From assembly GCF_918797505.1 (NCBI RefSeq), contig NC_092793.1, positions 70,365,660-70,429,659 of the forward strand: a stretch of 64,000 nucleotides of DNA, written 5' to 3'. The first letter of the stretch is position 1, and each line of letters starts with the position of its first letter. Positions 9,671-19,770 of the stretch are shown here, piece after piece. The position numbers and the translations under genes were made by a program. Source of the DNA: Bemisia tabaci. Its lineage: Eukaryota; Arthropoda; Insecta; Hemiptera; Aleyrodidae. The notes under the pieces were generated by a model that searched no databases, was not told the DNA's origin, and saw nothing but the letters and a program-made list of their open reading frames with translations.

Positions 9671-10173
9671 GGAGATGTTGCATGTGTGAGGGATTTGCGA
9701 TTTGACTGTTGATTCTGATGTGAAAGTTTGCGAGAAACACGATGGTGCCACTGGTTTTTCCTGAAATCAACTCCCAAGCTCAAAAAAAGCTCTCAAGTTG
9801 AGGCCAAAATGAAGTGGATATCCCACGCTATCCTGGGAGTCCACTTCTACATCAAGACAAACTCCCCATACAAGGATAGGGAGCAAATACATTGACAGGG
9901 CTGCCACTTTATTTGGGGACTCTAAAACTGAAAACACGGCAACCCTGCTAATGTATTCCCTCCCTACCTTTGCATGGAGAGTTTGTTTTGATGTAGAGGT
10001 GGACTCTCAGGATAGCGTGGGATATCCCCTCCATTTTGGCCTCACTTTGAGAGCTTTTTTTGAGCTTGGGAGATGATCTTCAGGGAAAACCAGAGGCACC
10101 ATCGTGTTTCTCGCAAACTTTTACATAAGAATCAACAGTCGAATCGCAAATTCCTCACACATGCAACATCTCC
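9671..10173. mobile_element. Large foldback: two ~235-bp inverted arms with a 32-bp spacer
   Basis: The left arm (9671-9905) starts GGAGATGTTGCATGTGTGAG; the right arm (9938-10173) ends in its near-complement, ACACATGCAACATCTCC. The arms stay alignable along their whole length (for example CCAAGCTCAAAAAAAGCTCT and ATATCCCACGCTATCCTG in both) with about one mismatch per eight to ten bases by eye. The spacer is only 32 bp. A transcript crossing it would form a long hairpin. No coding capacity; no target duplication resolved. Confidence 0.8.
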
Positions 10174-10543
10174 ATTCAATTCAGCGTTTCTGAAAAGTCT
10201 AAAGATTAAAAAATACGCACCTCTCCTTACGCTTAAATGTTTGATCGGCGGTAATCAGGCAACGTCTGAGCGTCGATACGACATTTTCGCCGTGTTCGCC
10301 GAAAGCACCGCGCGCGCTAAGACTCACGAGTCGGGCCAAAATTATGCCGGTGAGACCGACCATAATGAGCCGGGGAAATAAAGAGAATTTATATTCGGCG
10401 AGGTGACAACAATGGTCCAGTTCTGGAACAAGGGAATAAATCACAAATAACCGAAGAAAAGTCCGAGTCAGTTGGCGATCCTCCACCACCCCGCGACGCC
10501 GGGGACCGGGCGCACACAATTCACCCAATAATAGGGGGCGCTT

Positions 10544-10605
10544 CGCCGTCCTCAGGAAAAAACACCGTATAGACATTTTGAATGTTGCCAAATTTTCCCC
10601 ACCAA
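10544..10605. repeat. Second solo end of the CTGCCG family
   Basis: CTCAGGAAAAAACACCGTAT then GTTGCCAAATTTTCC, the outward terminus of the family seen intact at 11578-11816. No matching opposite end nearby. Confidence 0.5.
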
Positions 10606-10645
10606 AATTTTTTATCCGAAAATCATGAATATTTTTCCCTAAAAG

Positions 10646-11046
10646 GAAGGGTATCGATATGACCCGTTTTTGGGGCCACCCTGGCTGAATTTCTTCAACT
10701 CTACGATTTTTCGCTCATTTAGGGTCTACATTTTACGGAATGTATCATAATTTGGCCATTTTTGGTCTCTTTCAGGTCTTTCACTGACCTAAACATGGTT
10801 CTTAAGTCGCTTTTGGCGAAAAATGTGGATTTCTCGGCATTCTATCTCAAACCTGCCAAACTCGCATTTTTCACGAAAATCAGCCTTCGAACCCATATTT
10901 AGGCTAATATTAGGCTCAAAAAGAGACCTTCAATGACCGAATCATGATGCATTCCGTAAAATTTAGACCCTCAATGCGGAAAAATTGTAGAGTTAAGGAA
11001 ATTTAAGGTGGACTCCAAAACGGCCCTTACCGATAATCCTCCCTTC
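10646..11046. mobile_element. ~400-bp inverted-repeat element
   Basis: Left arm GAAGGGTATCGATATGACCC and onwards is mirrored by the right arm ending ACCGATAATCCTCCCTT. Matching internal blocks include CAACTCTACGATTTTTCGC against GCGGAAAAATTGTAGAGTT and ATTTTACGGAATG against CATTCCGTAAAAT. Arms are about 150-190 bp and diverged. It ends just before the retrotransposon fossil at 11060. Confidence 0.7.
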
Positions 11047-11059
11047 TTGATACTCTGGA

Positions 11060-11509
11060 TGAAAGTGCGAATAAGAATTATCCGAAAAGCAACAATAAAT
11101 TGACCTTAATCATACGTACTCTGACCTACGGCAGTGAACTATGGCCCTTGACAGATCGCACCCAAAAAGTGCTTAAGGCAACTGAGATGGATTGCTGGCG
11201 AATCTCGAGCCGGGATCACGTAAGGAACGAAAGAGTGCTTGAAATAATGAACGCCGAGCAGAACATCCTGCATGAAATTATGACCAAACAGCTTGTCCAG
11301 CTGGTATGGTCATGTTCAACGAATGGCGGATGACAGATTGTCTAAGAAGGCACTAGATTGGGTTTGGGAGGAGACGTAGGGGATTTCCAGCAAAATCGTG
11401 GATAGTTGGCATTCAAGATGAAATTACAAGATGCCATTTCCCAGATGACCTCCGGGTCGACAGGCAAGGATGGCGATTAGGTGTCGCAGAGCGCCCGAGC
11501 GCGCTATGA
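11060..11509 (+). pseudogene. C-terminal fragment of a non-LTR retrotransposon reverse transcriptase, frameshifted
   Basis: Translation gives the conserved tail of non-LTR (LINE-type) ORF2 proteins in pieces. In one frame: KVRIRIIRKAT. In the next (11100-11333): LTYGSELWPLTDRTQKVLKA, then RISSRDHVRNERVLEIM and HEIMTKQL. After a frameshift near 11305: WYGHVQRMADDRLSKKALDW. After another: GRRRRGFPAKSWIVGIQDE, followed by DDLRVDRQGWRLGVAERPS and a stop at 11507-11509. The LTYGSE, WYGHVQRM and GRRRRG-P blocks are typical of the region after the polymerase domain. The catalytic YADD part and the endonuclease are absent. At least three frame changes show it is dead. The exact clade cannot be fixed from this piece. 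Confidence 0.85.
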
Positions 11510-11577
11510 AAGCTACTTGTATGTACTGTATGTAAAAAAAAGTGTTCCAAAAATACTGACAAGTGTGCTGCCGTGCT

Positions 11578-11816
11578 AAGGAAAAACCTCGTATGAACAT
11601 TCGAGAGTTGCCAAATTTCTCCGAATAAAACATGTATTTTTGAGGAAAGTTCCGCATGTTTTTCCTTGAAATTTTCAGATATTTTAGATTAAATCGAGAA
11701 CAAAATTGACTGAAAATTTAAGGGAAAATCTTCCCAATTTTCTCGGTAAATGCGGTTTTTCTTGAAGGAAATATGGGAACGTCCGAAGGCCCATACGGCG
11801 TTCCTTAGCACGGCAG
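11578..11816. mobile_element. CTGCCG palindromic-end MITE, complete copy
   Basis: CTGCCGTGCTAAGGAAAAAC at the left and GTTCCTTAGCACGGCAG at the right. Just inside are GAACATTCGAGAGTTGCC and CGTCCGAAGG / CATACGGCG. Length is 239 bp. Flanks TGTG and TATG match at 3 of 4 bases, so the 4-bp duplication is only weakly supported here; it is clean in the copy at 61204-61459. Confidence 0.75.
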
Positions 11817-12587
11817 TATGGCAAGAACAAGGTATTTTACGCGGGAAATTTTGGAACGCACGGGGGGTTGATAGGTGGTTTTGTCCGAGCATCGGAGCGG
11901 GAGCGGTGCTACCTGGGTGCGTGCCCCGGTGTGCCATTCTTCCATTCTTTCTCTCCGGTCTGCCTCGGCCGGGGCCATAAGTTGCGGTGGGTAAGCAAAT
12001 TACCGGACGGAACAGGGCAGGAGCCCGGTCCTCATGCACTTGTAGCGAGCACTATTCAAGTGTTCAATACCGATCGGTGAATCGGGGAGCCGAGTTGTAG
12101 AGCACACTGATACACCATTATCCTTGATTGAATATTTTAATATTGAGTTTTTCTCCGGCCCGGCTCTCGCCCCGTGGGATTCTTCTTGCTCCTGCATGCT
12201 CGAACACGGAGTCATTATGCAGGCGATATGTATCTCGGCTAGCGCCTAATAAGAGTCGGGCGATGGCCGGGGCCGATAGCTCCGCAACACAATGGCTCTG
12301 GTCGTTATGTTCCAATTGACTTTTCACTGAAAATTTAGGTGGTCCCTTCATTTTAATCGGGTGTCCCTTGCACTTGCCACTTGCGTCGCCGATCCAGCCG
12401 CCCACCGATTCACCACCCACCGCCCGATTTTCTCACTCCAGCCTCGCTCATCTCTAACCCTTGCCCAGTGTTCTGACTCCCTTGTGTCTCGTGGACCCGC
12501 GCTGACCGGAGCCTCTCTTTGTCATGTCCGTAAGGTGATTCTAAAAGCGCCTTCATACGGCCTCCAGAGCTGCTCGTCCGCAGCCTG
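11817..12587. other. GC-richer unassigned stretch
   Basis: Base composition is distinctly richer in GC than the surroundings, with short open frames on both strands, but none has paired splice sites or a recognisable product. It could be host intergenic DNA or an old repeat. Confidence 0.3.
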
Positions 12588-12690
12588 ATTGTTGAAACTT
12601 TAACTGGCTGTAACGGCAAGATAAGACAAGACATAGCCCTATCTGCGCCGTGTAATTTATCGATTTTCGATTCTTGTCGTGCCAACATTT
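12588..12690. repeat. ATTGTTGAAA family, second copy
   Basis: ATTGTTGAAACTTTAACTGG followed by GATAAGACAAGACATAG and CTTGTCGTGCCAACA. It matches the right-hand half of the element at 1868-1954 in opposite orientation; the far terminus is degraded. Confidence 0.5.
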
Positions 12691-13046
12691 CTCTGCTTAA
12701 AGGTTTGCGTCTTTAAGGAGCAATAATTGTCGTAGTGTACAAGTTAATGCAAGAAACTTATCCATAACGTGTAGCAGCATTCATCCTATGAGTAAAATGA
12801 CATGAAACTTGTGAAGACTCATTGAAACTGTACGAAGGAAACTACCGTAATCGACGTTGTTTATCATTGCCCCAATGTGTAGGAGAGAGTTAGCGTTTAA
12901 TATCTCTCTGTCTCGCACATCTTTAGTCAAGCGACGTCCATTTTCGTGGTTTCGGATATTTTCCAATGAATCTTCACAAACTTAATTGTAGCCAGAGGCT
13001 AGACACTTCACCCAATTTTTTTACCCGATACCTAATTTGGCCAACA

Positions 13047-13649
13047 AAAATCGAAGTTATACTTCGGCTGTGTTCCTCACAGAGCTCTTCAAGCGCTACC
13101 GCAAATAAGACAAGCGGAACCAACACAGCATGGAAGAAAGCAAGGGAAAGGGCGCGTTGATGACGGCGCAGAGATACAACTATTCGTACTTGATGGATGT
13201 CCGTGTTGCGTGGGCAAAATTGAAGGCGCGATGACGCGTGGCGTGAACTCGCAATGATCCACTTTATATTCCTAGTGAGTCGTCAATCCGATTCGGTAGA
13301 AAAGTTAAATAACGAGTCCGAATTACGTCTCTCCTATCATCGGCTGTGTTTCTTACGTAGCCCTTAGAGCACCTCTGCAAATAAGTGGTAATTGCAATTT
13401 AAGTAACAAATGCAAACACTCACTATACGGAAATAAAGCAAGGAAAAGGACTTGCGTTGAGACGGCGCAGAGATACAACTATTCGTACTTGATGGATATC
13501 CGTGTTGCGTGGGCAAAATTGAAGGCGCTAATGCGTGAGGTGTGAGCTCGCGATTCTCCGCTCTAGGCCGCTAATGAATACTGTCGCTCTGGTTCGAGGA
13601 AAAGTTAAAAAAACCAGACCCAAAAGGTCTCCCCTACCTTCGGCTGTGC
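13047..13649. repeat. ~300-bp satellite, two units plus flanks
   Basis: The block GAGATACAACTATTCGTACT, followed by TGATGGAT, CGTGTTGCGTGGGCAAAATT and GAAGGCGC, occurs at 13171 and 13470, a period of 299 bp. CTTCGGCTGTG-like motifs recur at about 13061, 13338 and 13636. The units are diverged from one another. Related arrays occur at 51725-52245 and 57583-58330. Confidence 0.75.
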
Positions 13650-14496
13650 AGATATTTCATTTTTCTCCTTTTTTCTTAAATTTGATACATTCTTCTTTTT
13701 TAAGATGTATGTGTAGACCTACATCTTAAGTACGGGTGTACCGGCACATAAAACCCGCAGGACACGTGTTTTCAGCTATCCTGGGGTCAGTTTTACCCAC
13801 CATGGGCATCTAAGGGATAAATCTCATTATTTGGCGCAATCTCAGCTCTTATACCATGGCTCGTAACTGGACTAAGTAAACTATATTGGTTCAAAAAACA
13901 TCAACAAACGTACAAAAAACTATTGGATAAACTTAAACAAGCTGCTGGTTCCAACACTACTGTGTTGGAGAGCTCGCCTTTGGGAAACTATTAACAACTA
14001 TTAATGATTTTTTCTGAAATTGTATATGTATTAAATGAATCTTTACCCAATTATCAGAGGTTACATGCCGATGCAAAATGTTATGACGTAATTTCATATG
14101 ACAAATTTTTCACATTACAATAAATAAAGAGAAATAAAGAGAGAGAAATGGAATTATCTTTTATGAATGTGATTTTGCGGCAAATGTTGCAATGGCTATT
14201 TTTGCCATCGCATTTTTGTTTCTGGCTTTCATCGTTGATAAGCTTTTTCTTAACTTGTCAACAATGTAATGAAACCATATGATTTAATTTTAATTTTTTT
14301 TTTTAAATCAAGTCGCCAACTTGAATTAAGGTTATACTTTGTTAAGCTGGCAGTCTGAAATTCTGAATTTTTATCGGCACAGAGTTCAAAGAAACTATAA
14401 TTTAGCACGGTTTGGAGGAACGTTTCTGCCATAATTCTTACACAATACTTATGGTATACACTAAGAGCTGAAAAGGAATTCACTTGAATTTTAGCG
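13650..14496. other. AT-rich, no feature seen
   Basis: No repeat family and no coding frame with splice sites recognised. TAACAACTATTAACAACTATT-like simple sequence occurs near 13990. Confidence 0.35.
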
Positions 14497-14843
14497 TGGA
14501 GCTCGAGAGACCACTTCAAGCCTTTGTATGCGAGTGGCTCAATGGAGCACATCACGCCTTTGTAGGTATGGGGTGGCTCAATGGAGCACCTCGCGCACTA
14601 TAAATAGCACGGAGCTCGAAAGAGCACTTCATGCATCTGTATTTTAAGGTTAAAACGAACTCTAAAGAAACTCAATGCGAGGCTCAAACGAATTCTCAAG
14701 CATTCTAAATGCGAGGCTCAAACGAATTCCCAAGCATTCTTGATGCGAGGGGCTCAAACGAATCCTAAAGCATTCTTAATATGAGGTTTAAACAAACTCT
14801 GAAAGGATCCCAATGCGAGTCTCAACCGAGCTCTCAAGCATGC
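14497..14843. repeat. Compound minisatellite
   Basis: Two adjacent tandem patterns. From about 14497 to 14640, units of the form GGAGCTCGA-AG(A/C)CCACTTCA and GGCTCAATGGAGCAC alternate. From 14653 to 14843 there are about five and a half imperfect units of 33-36 bp, of the form AAACGAATTCTCAAGCATTC plus AATGCGAGGCTC. Units share GAGCTC/GAGGCTC motifs, suggesting one array with drifting units. No coding role is apparent. Confidence 0.7.
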
Positions 14844-17227
14844 AATTATTTTGAGGTTAATTAACCTTCTATGGTACCAATAACGGCAATCTTAAGGATT
14901 ATCCATTAATTATGCGCAAATCTCAATCTTAGTCTTAGTAACTTAAAATTAATTGAACAAATTATTAAATCACGTCGAGGTCACCATGTTTTTTATTTTA
15001 AGAAATAATAACAATTGCAAGTACAACTGCACACAAAAACTGCATTGAAAAGATAAGAGGATGATAACATACAATTAGGTTATTTGATATAAAACCATAG
15101 CAACATGCTATGATATGCTCGGCCACTGGAAAGTGCTGCTCTCTAGTGTAGCAAACGAGGAACAATTAATCCTCAGTTGAATGAGGGAACGGAAATGTTC
15201 GACGGAGGAAAACTGTAACCCGCGAAAATTCAACTTTTAGACCTTGAAATCAATGGGATTTTGGCCGTTCCTCCGACGGCAACGAGAACCATCCATTCGT
15301 CGCCACGGACACTACCAATGCTAAAAGAAATCGATCGCAAAGAGCTCTCCCGAGTGGGCGAGCTCAAAATGAACCATAAAAACTTTCGACCCAACAAAAT
15401 TGGGTGAAGAGTCTGGCCACCAATTTAATGCCATTCTATTCAGTATCAATGCTACTACACAATCAGTCTCTTGCATCAACTTGTATATTACGATAAGTAT
15501 CGCTTCTTGAGGACACAAACCTCATAGCAGCGCTACATACAAGAGAAAGGTGTTTCGTCTACAATTTTCGAGGTAGGCCAGAAAACATCCTTCAAGCAGC
15601 AATAATAACCCATCTATTCGAGGATTTGTTCTTCCCTTGTCATAAATATTATTTCGCAGTGAATTGTGTGAATCTCTAACACGATCGTCATAATTTTCCA
15701 GTCCAGAGAGTGATTTCTCTGTGAGAATTTCAAGTAATAGGATAGCCGCGGCCACTGTGCTGGTCGAGCATGAAACTGATCGAATCAAAGTAGGCGGAAA
15801 AGGGTGCATTTAAAAACGACAGTTCGAAAAAAAATTAAGCAAGTACCACAGATTTGTCATTTTCTAATTTATGTGCAACCCTCATGAGCTCAGGTTTGTT
15901 TAAACGGCTATAATCAACAGGGATGTTCAATATTTTAATTACTCCTTTCCCAAGCTTTTTGTTGGTTTTTCAGATGAATTAATTATAAGGTGATGTAACC
16001 TCCACGGTAATTTTGCCCGTGCAAGTGTGAGGTCTCCCTGCCCGTTTTAATAGCTCGTCCGTTTTCAGGGCATTCACCCGCGGGTTTCCCACATTTCCGT
16101 GGTTTCGGGGATATAGAAGGTGCATCCCTACGATTTTAGGGTGGGATTCGATAATTTACACCGTAAGTGCAGGTTTTGTTTCAATTCATTTGTACTCGAC
16201 GAAGGTAAGTGAACCGATCAGAAGGCGTTCACCGAGTGGTGAGCCCCCTTCCCTCCGCCCTCATCTGCCCTGGGTGCTCCGACCCGGAGAAATCTCACCC
16301 GCACACACTCATGTTATGACGATAATAACAGGCTCAGGTCTTTATTCAAAATCGATTTAGCTCCCCTCCCATATTAATATTAATTCATCGATTCATTGAG
16401 AAGCAGGTGCAAGATTTAAGGGCACCAAATCGCACAGGCCCAAGCTTGAGGAGCAGGGCACCGTTATCAAGTAGTGAAACCAAATCAAAACTTTCATTCG
16501 TAGAGAAATATAACGAATCCCAAATCGAAGGTCAAATCTGGCAACGTTTCGGAGAAGTAGGAATCTACAGACACGGCGGAGCCCCAGAAATGTTCTGATT
16601 TTATTAGAGGTTAAATCCGAGAGGCGCTTGTGTTTGTGTAGTTAGTCGGTACCCTGTTATTACATGGATCACGTCGTTACAAATATGTTTCGAAGAATGT
16701 TCAGTCTTCATTCAAATTTTTGTTCGAGCCCTAGTATGAATAAGATTGTACGCGTAGGAGGGTGATGAATACTTAATGATCAGTTCCTCGCGCTTTCTCT
16801 CTGTCCCTTCACAAGTATGGGAATTTTTACCTCCATTCGCTCACAAGTATAATCCTCTCGCATCAGGAATTCTTTCGAGCTTTACGAATTCCACTCGCCT
16901 CATCTTTATCTTTTTATTATAGCGAGCTAAATGACTTGTTAAAAGTCATTTAGCATCGCTGAAAGGGCAAGCCTTCAACCGAAAATAGTCTTTATTCTTT
17001 TTTTATGAAAATAATTGCATTTTTCAGAGGAAAGACATCTGCTACACGATTTATTAGAAACACCAGACTTTTTATTTTATTTTTGGTTTATTTCTTTCTC
17101 ATCTCTACATTTTTTTTTTGTTTTTTTGTAAAGGAAATAACTTGTCAAGTACAAATCTTTATACGTATCAACCTAAAGAGGTAACAAACTTTGGTTTGTA
17201 TTATCTCACGCTAGACGTATCTCACTT
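14844..17227. other. Unassigned sequence with one hairpin
   Basis: No recognisable gene or MITE. At 16926-16954 GCTAAATGACT and AGTCATTTAGC form an 11-bp stem with a 7-nt loop. A donor-like GAAG|GTAAGTG occurs at about 16203, but no matching coding exon could be defined upstream. Confidence 0.3.
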
Positions 17228-17621
17228 GGTCCGCGTTGAGCAGAAAGGAACCAAGCGACATCAGCTATTGCCAAATGTAATTGAGCACTTTTATTTTTTA
17301 CATGAATACAGTTGTGCGGATTTTTGTGCACATTTGAGTGAATTTTCTGCATAGTACGAAGCAAAGTCCCCAAAATTTTCCAAGGAATCCATGCAAACGT
17401 TCTCTTGTGAAAAATTAAACTGTCCAGTTATATTTGGACTGCATTTTGCAATTTGGAACTATAAATTCTGGCCCGGTTTAAAAACAACGTATGTACCATT
17501 AGTTTCCCGATGCACATAAGTGTTTTTTCAGATGACCCAGAATTTATAGTTCCAAATTGCAAAATGCAGTCCATTTGGCCATAGTTCATGCGGCTTGGTT
17601 CCTTTCTGCTAAACGCGGTCC
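17228..17621. mobile_element. CGCGGTCC palindromic-end element, interrupted by another element
   Basis: Left end GGTCCGCGTTGAGCAGAAAG and right end CTTTCTGCTAAACGCGGTCC are complementary apart from two positions, and continue as GAACCAAGC / GCTTGGTTC. A copy without the interruption is at 47168-47406 (239 bp). Here the interior contains a second complete palindrome (17435-17573), so the outer element was hit by the inner one. Confidence 0.78.
17435..17573. mobile_element. Inner palindrome nested in the CGCGGTCC element
   Basis: TGGACTGCATTTTGCAATTT followed by GGAACTATAAATTC is mirrored exactly by GAATTTATAGTTCC and AAATTGCAAAATGCAGTCCA. The arms of about 37 bp look perfect, with a 60-bp spacer. 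Related ends (GGACTGAATTTTGCAATTAG at 26074, GGGCTGCATTTTGCAATTAG at 26411) lie elsewhere. Confidence 0.78.
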
Positions 17622-17654
17622 ATTTGATTCGCACAAGATGACGAGATATGAATT

Positions 17655-17985
17655 TCTATCATTTGTTTATCCATCTTAGCGAAAATAAAGAAAGAGAGGC
17701 ACAAAAGAGAGAAAAAAAGAAAGTAGTAGTAAAGTGAGCGAGAAAAAAGGAAAGAAAGAGAGTAGTAGTAGTAAGATAAGTTTATTTTAAAGCGGTGCTT
17801 TAGCATCTAAGGCCATGTACACCTCCGTGTGTTTACATGGAAATCAAGAAAAAAAGAAAGAAAGAGAGAAAAGAAGAGAAAAAGAGAGAGAGAAAAAGGA
17901 AGAAAGAGAGCAGAAAGAAAAATAGGAAGAAAAACAGGAAGTAAGAAAGTAAGAAAGGAGGAAGAAAGATAAAATTATCAATAGA
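17655..17985. repeat. Purine-rich low-complexity tract
   Basis: Runs of GAAAGAGAG, AGTAGTAGT and AAGAAAG on the plus strand, broken once by about 75 bp of ordinary sequence near 17775-17850. Strand-asymmetric GA microsatellite; the frames through it are not genes. Confidence 0.7.
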
Positions 17986-19172
17986 ATAGTTTTATTTTAG
18001 AAATTTGGGAAAATTTGGAAAAGTAAGCGAGATTGGGCTTCGGTGACCATAATGAGGAACATCACTCCCTCGCCTTATACTATGTTACCGGTAGTCAGGT
18101 AAAAGGAGTGATATTAAAAACAGCGGGGGGATGCGGCAATAAAAATGATGCAACGGATGATGATTTTAATGAAACTTGGAGCGTCGAAGGAAATAAAACG
18201 GAGCCGGGACACTCCGGGGTTGATTCACAATTACCAAGGTGAAAATGACAGTAAAAGAAGTGGAGAAGAAAAGAGTCTGAACCCGGAATCCAAACGAGGA
18301 GCATTTCGGACGATAAATATCCAACAACAATAGTATATAAAGAGAGAGGAGTAATTTATGGACTTCGCCTGGCTCCTCGACGAGTCTATAAAACATCGGC
18401 CAACCTAATTATGTATTAGTACTCGACGTGTATGCACACAACTTCTTTGTTTTTTCATAGCCTCTTCTTTTTCTTCCTCCCGATTTTATTTGGAGGAAAA
18501 GACAAAATTCTTGGGATTGAGCCCGGGGACCCAATATCCGATGTCTCGTCGGTCCTTCGTGGGAACCCAGGAACCACCCCTGTGTCCCAGCGCCAGCGAC
18601 CTAGCGTCCCATCGTTAGGACATCCCTAAATCACCCACATCCATCCGCCGGCTCACCGCTGCCACAAACCAACCTGCATTTGTCTACCTGTTGCTCTCTT
18701 GATGTTACGTATATTCATATTTTACGTCTTACGACACGCACTTCTCGACTTTTTCTCGTAAACTCTCGAGTCCTATGTCGATAAATTACTTTATTCTCGG
18801 GGTTGAAAATCCAATTGATCTCCGGGTGAACCCGTGGTGCCGCACCGTTTTCGGATGTTTTACGACTTTGGCAAAACGCTCGGAAATTCTCGGTCGTCAG
18901 AAAATTAGGAGTCCCGAGTCTGATCCTAAGAGTCCTACTACGGTCGTTCCTTAAACAGCACCTTTCCCTCGAAGACCTCACAGGTTTACACCAAAATTAA
19001 GGGAGGTTCGAGGAGATCCTTAACCTCAACTTAGCATCATACGAAAAACAATCTTCGTCAATTTTGAGTAAAACACAGCAGTATAACTTGGTAAATTGAA
19101 CTTTGTAAGGGATTACAATGATTATTCGACACTAAGTAAAATTTTTATCGCCGGGCTACCATGGCCCACTGC
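17986..19172. other. Unassigned sequence
   Basis: Several short frames, none with splice sites or a recognisable product. No repeat family seen. Confidence 0.3.
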
Positions 19173-19770
19173 GGGCCGATTGTTGAAATTGACCGACAAA
19201 GCTCAATAAGACTTGGCTATCATGGCCAATTGGACTGGACAAAAAGAGAGGTATCACGTCATGAAATGATTTACTTTTCTATCGTTGCGTTTAAGTCTCC
19301 AGGCTTTCTTGTGCGATTACCGCGGATTAATCAAATATGATGGATAGGTGAATATTTTCAACATTATACCTATCATGACCTGGACTGGAAGAACAAGTGG
19401 ACAGTTTGTTGTCACATCTTAAAATGGTTTACTTTTCTATCGCTGCATTTAAGTCTCCAAGCTTTTTTGTGTGTTTACCGACTCATCAAATGTGTTGGAC
19501 AAGAGAATATATTTAACACCATACCTATCATGACGTGGACTGGACGAACAGGTGGACAGTAGTCACGTCTTGAAATGGTTTACTTTTCTATCGCTGCGTT
19601 TAAGTCTCTGAGCGTTCCTGTAAGTTTTCTGACTCATTAAAAGTGTTGGCCAAGAGAATGTTTTTAACCTTAGCTATCATGACCAACTGGACTGAACAGT
19701 CGTCACATCATAAAATGGTGCACTTTCCTATCGCTGCGTTTAAGTCTCCAACATCTCCTGTGTTTCCTGG
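19173..19770. repeat. Four-unit satellite, period ~150-155 bp
   Basis: After a fragment of the ATTGTTGAAA repeat, the motif CTATCATG(G/A)CC recurs at about 19217, 19371, 19526 and 19675. Each is followed by ACTGGAC, then GTCACGTC, then GGTTTACTTTTCTATCGCTG and CGTTTAAGTCTCC. Units are diverged but clearly tandem. The block TGCGTTTAAGTCTCCA is also present twice in the duplication at 47860-48118. Confidence 0.8.
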
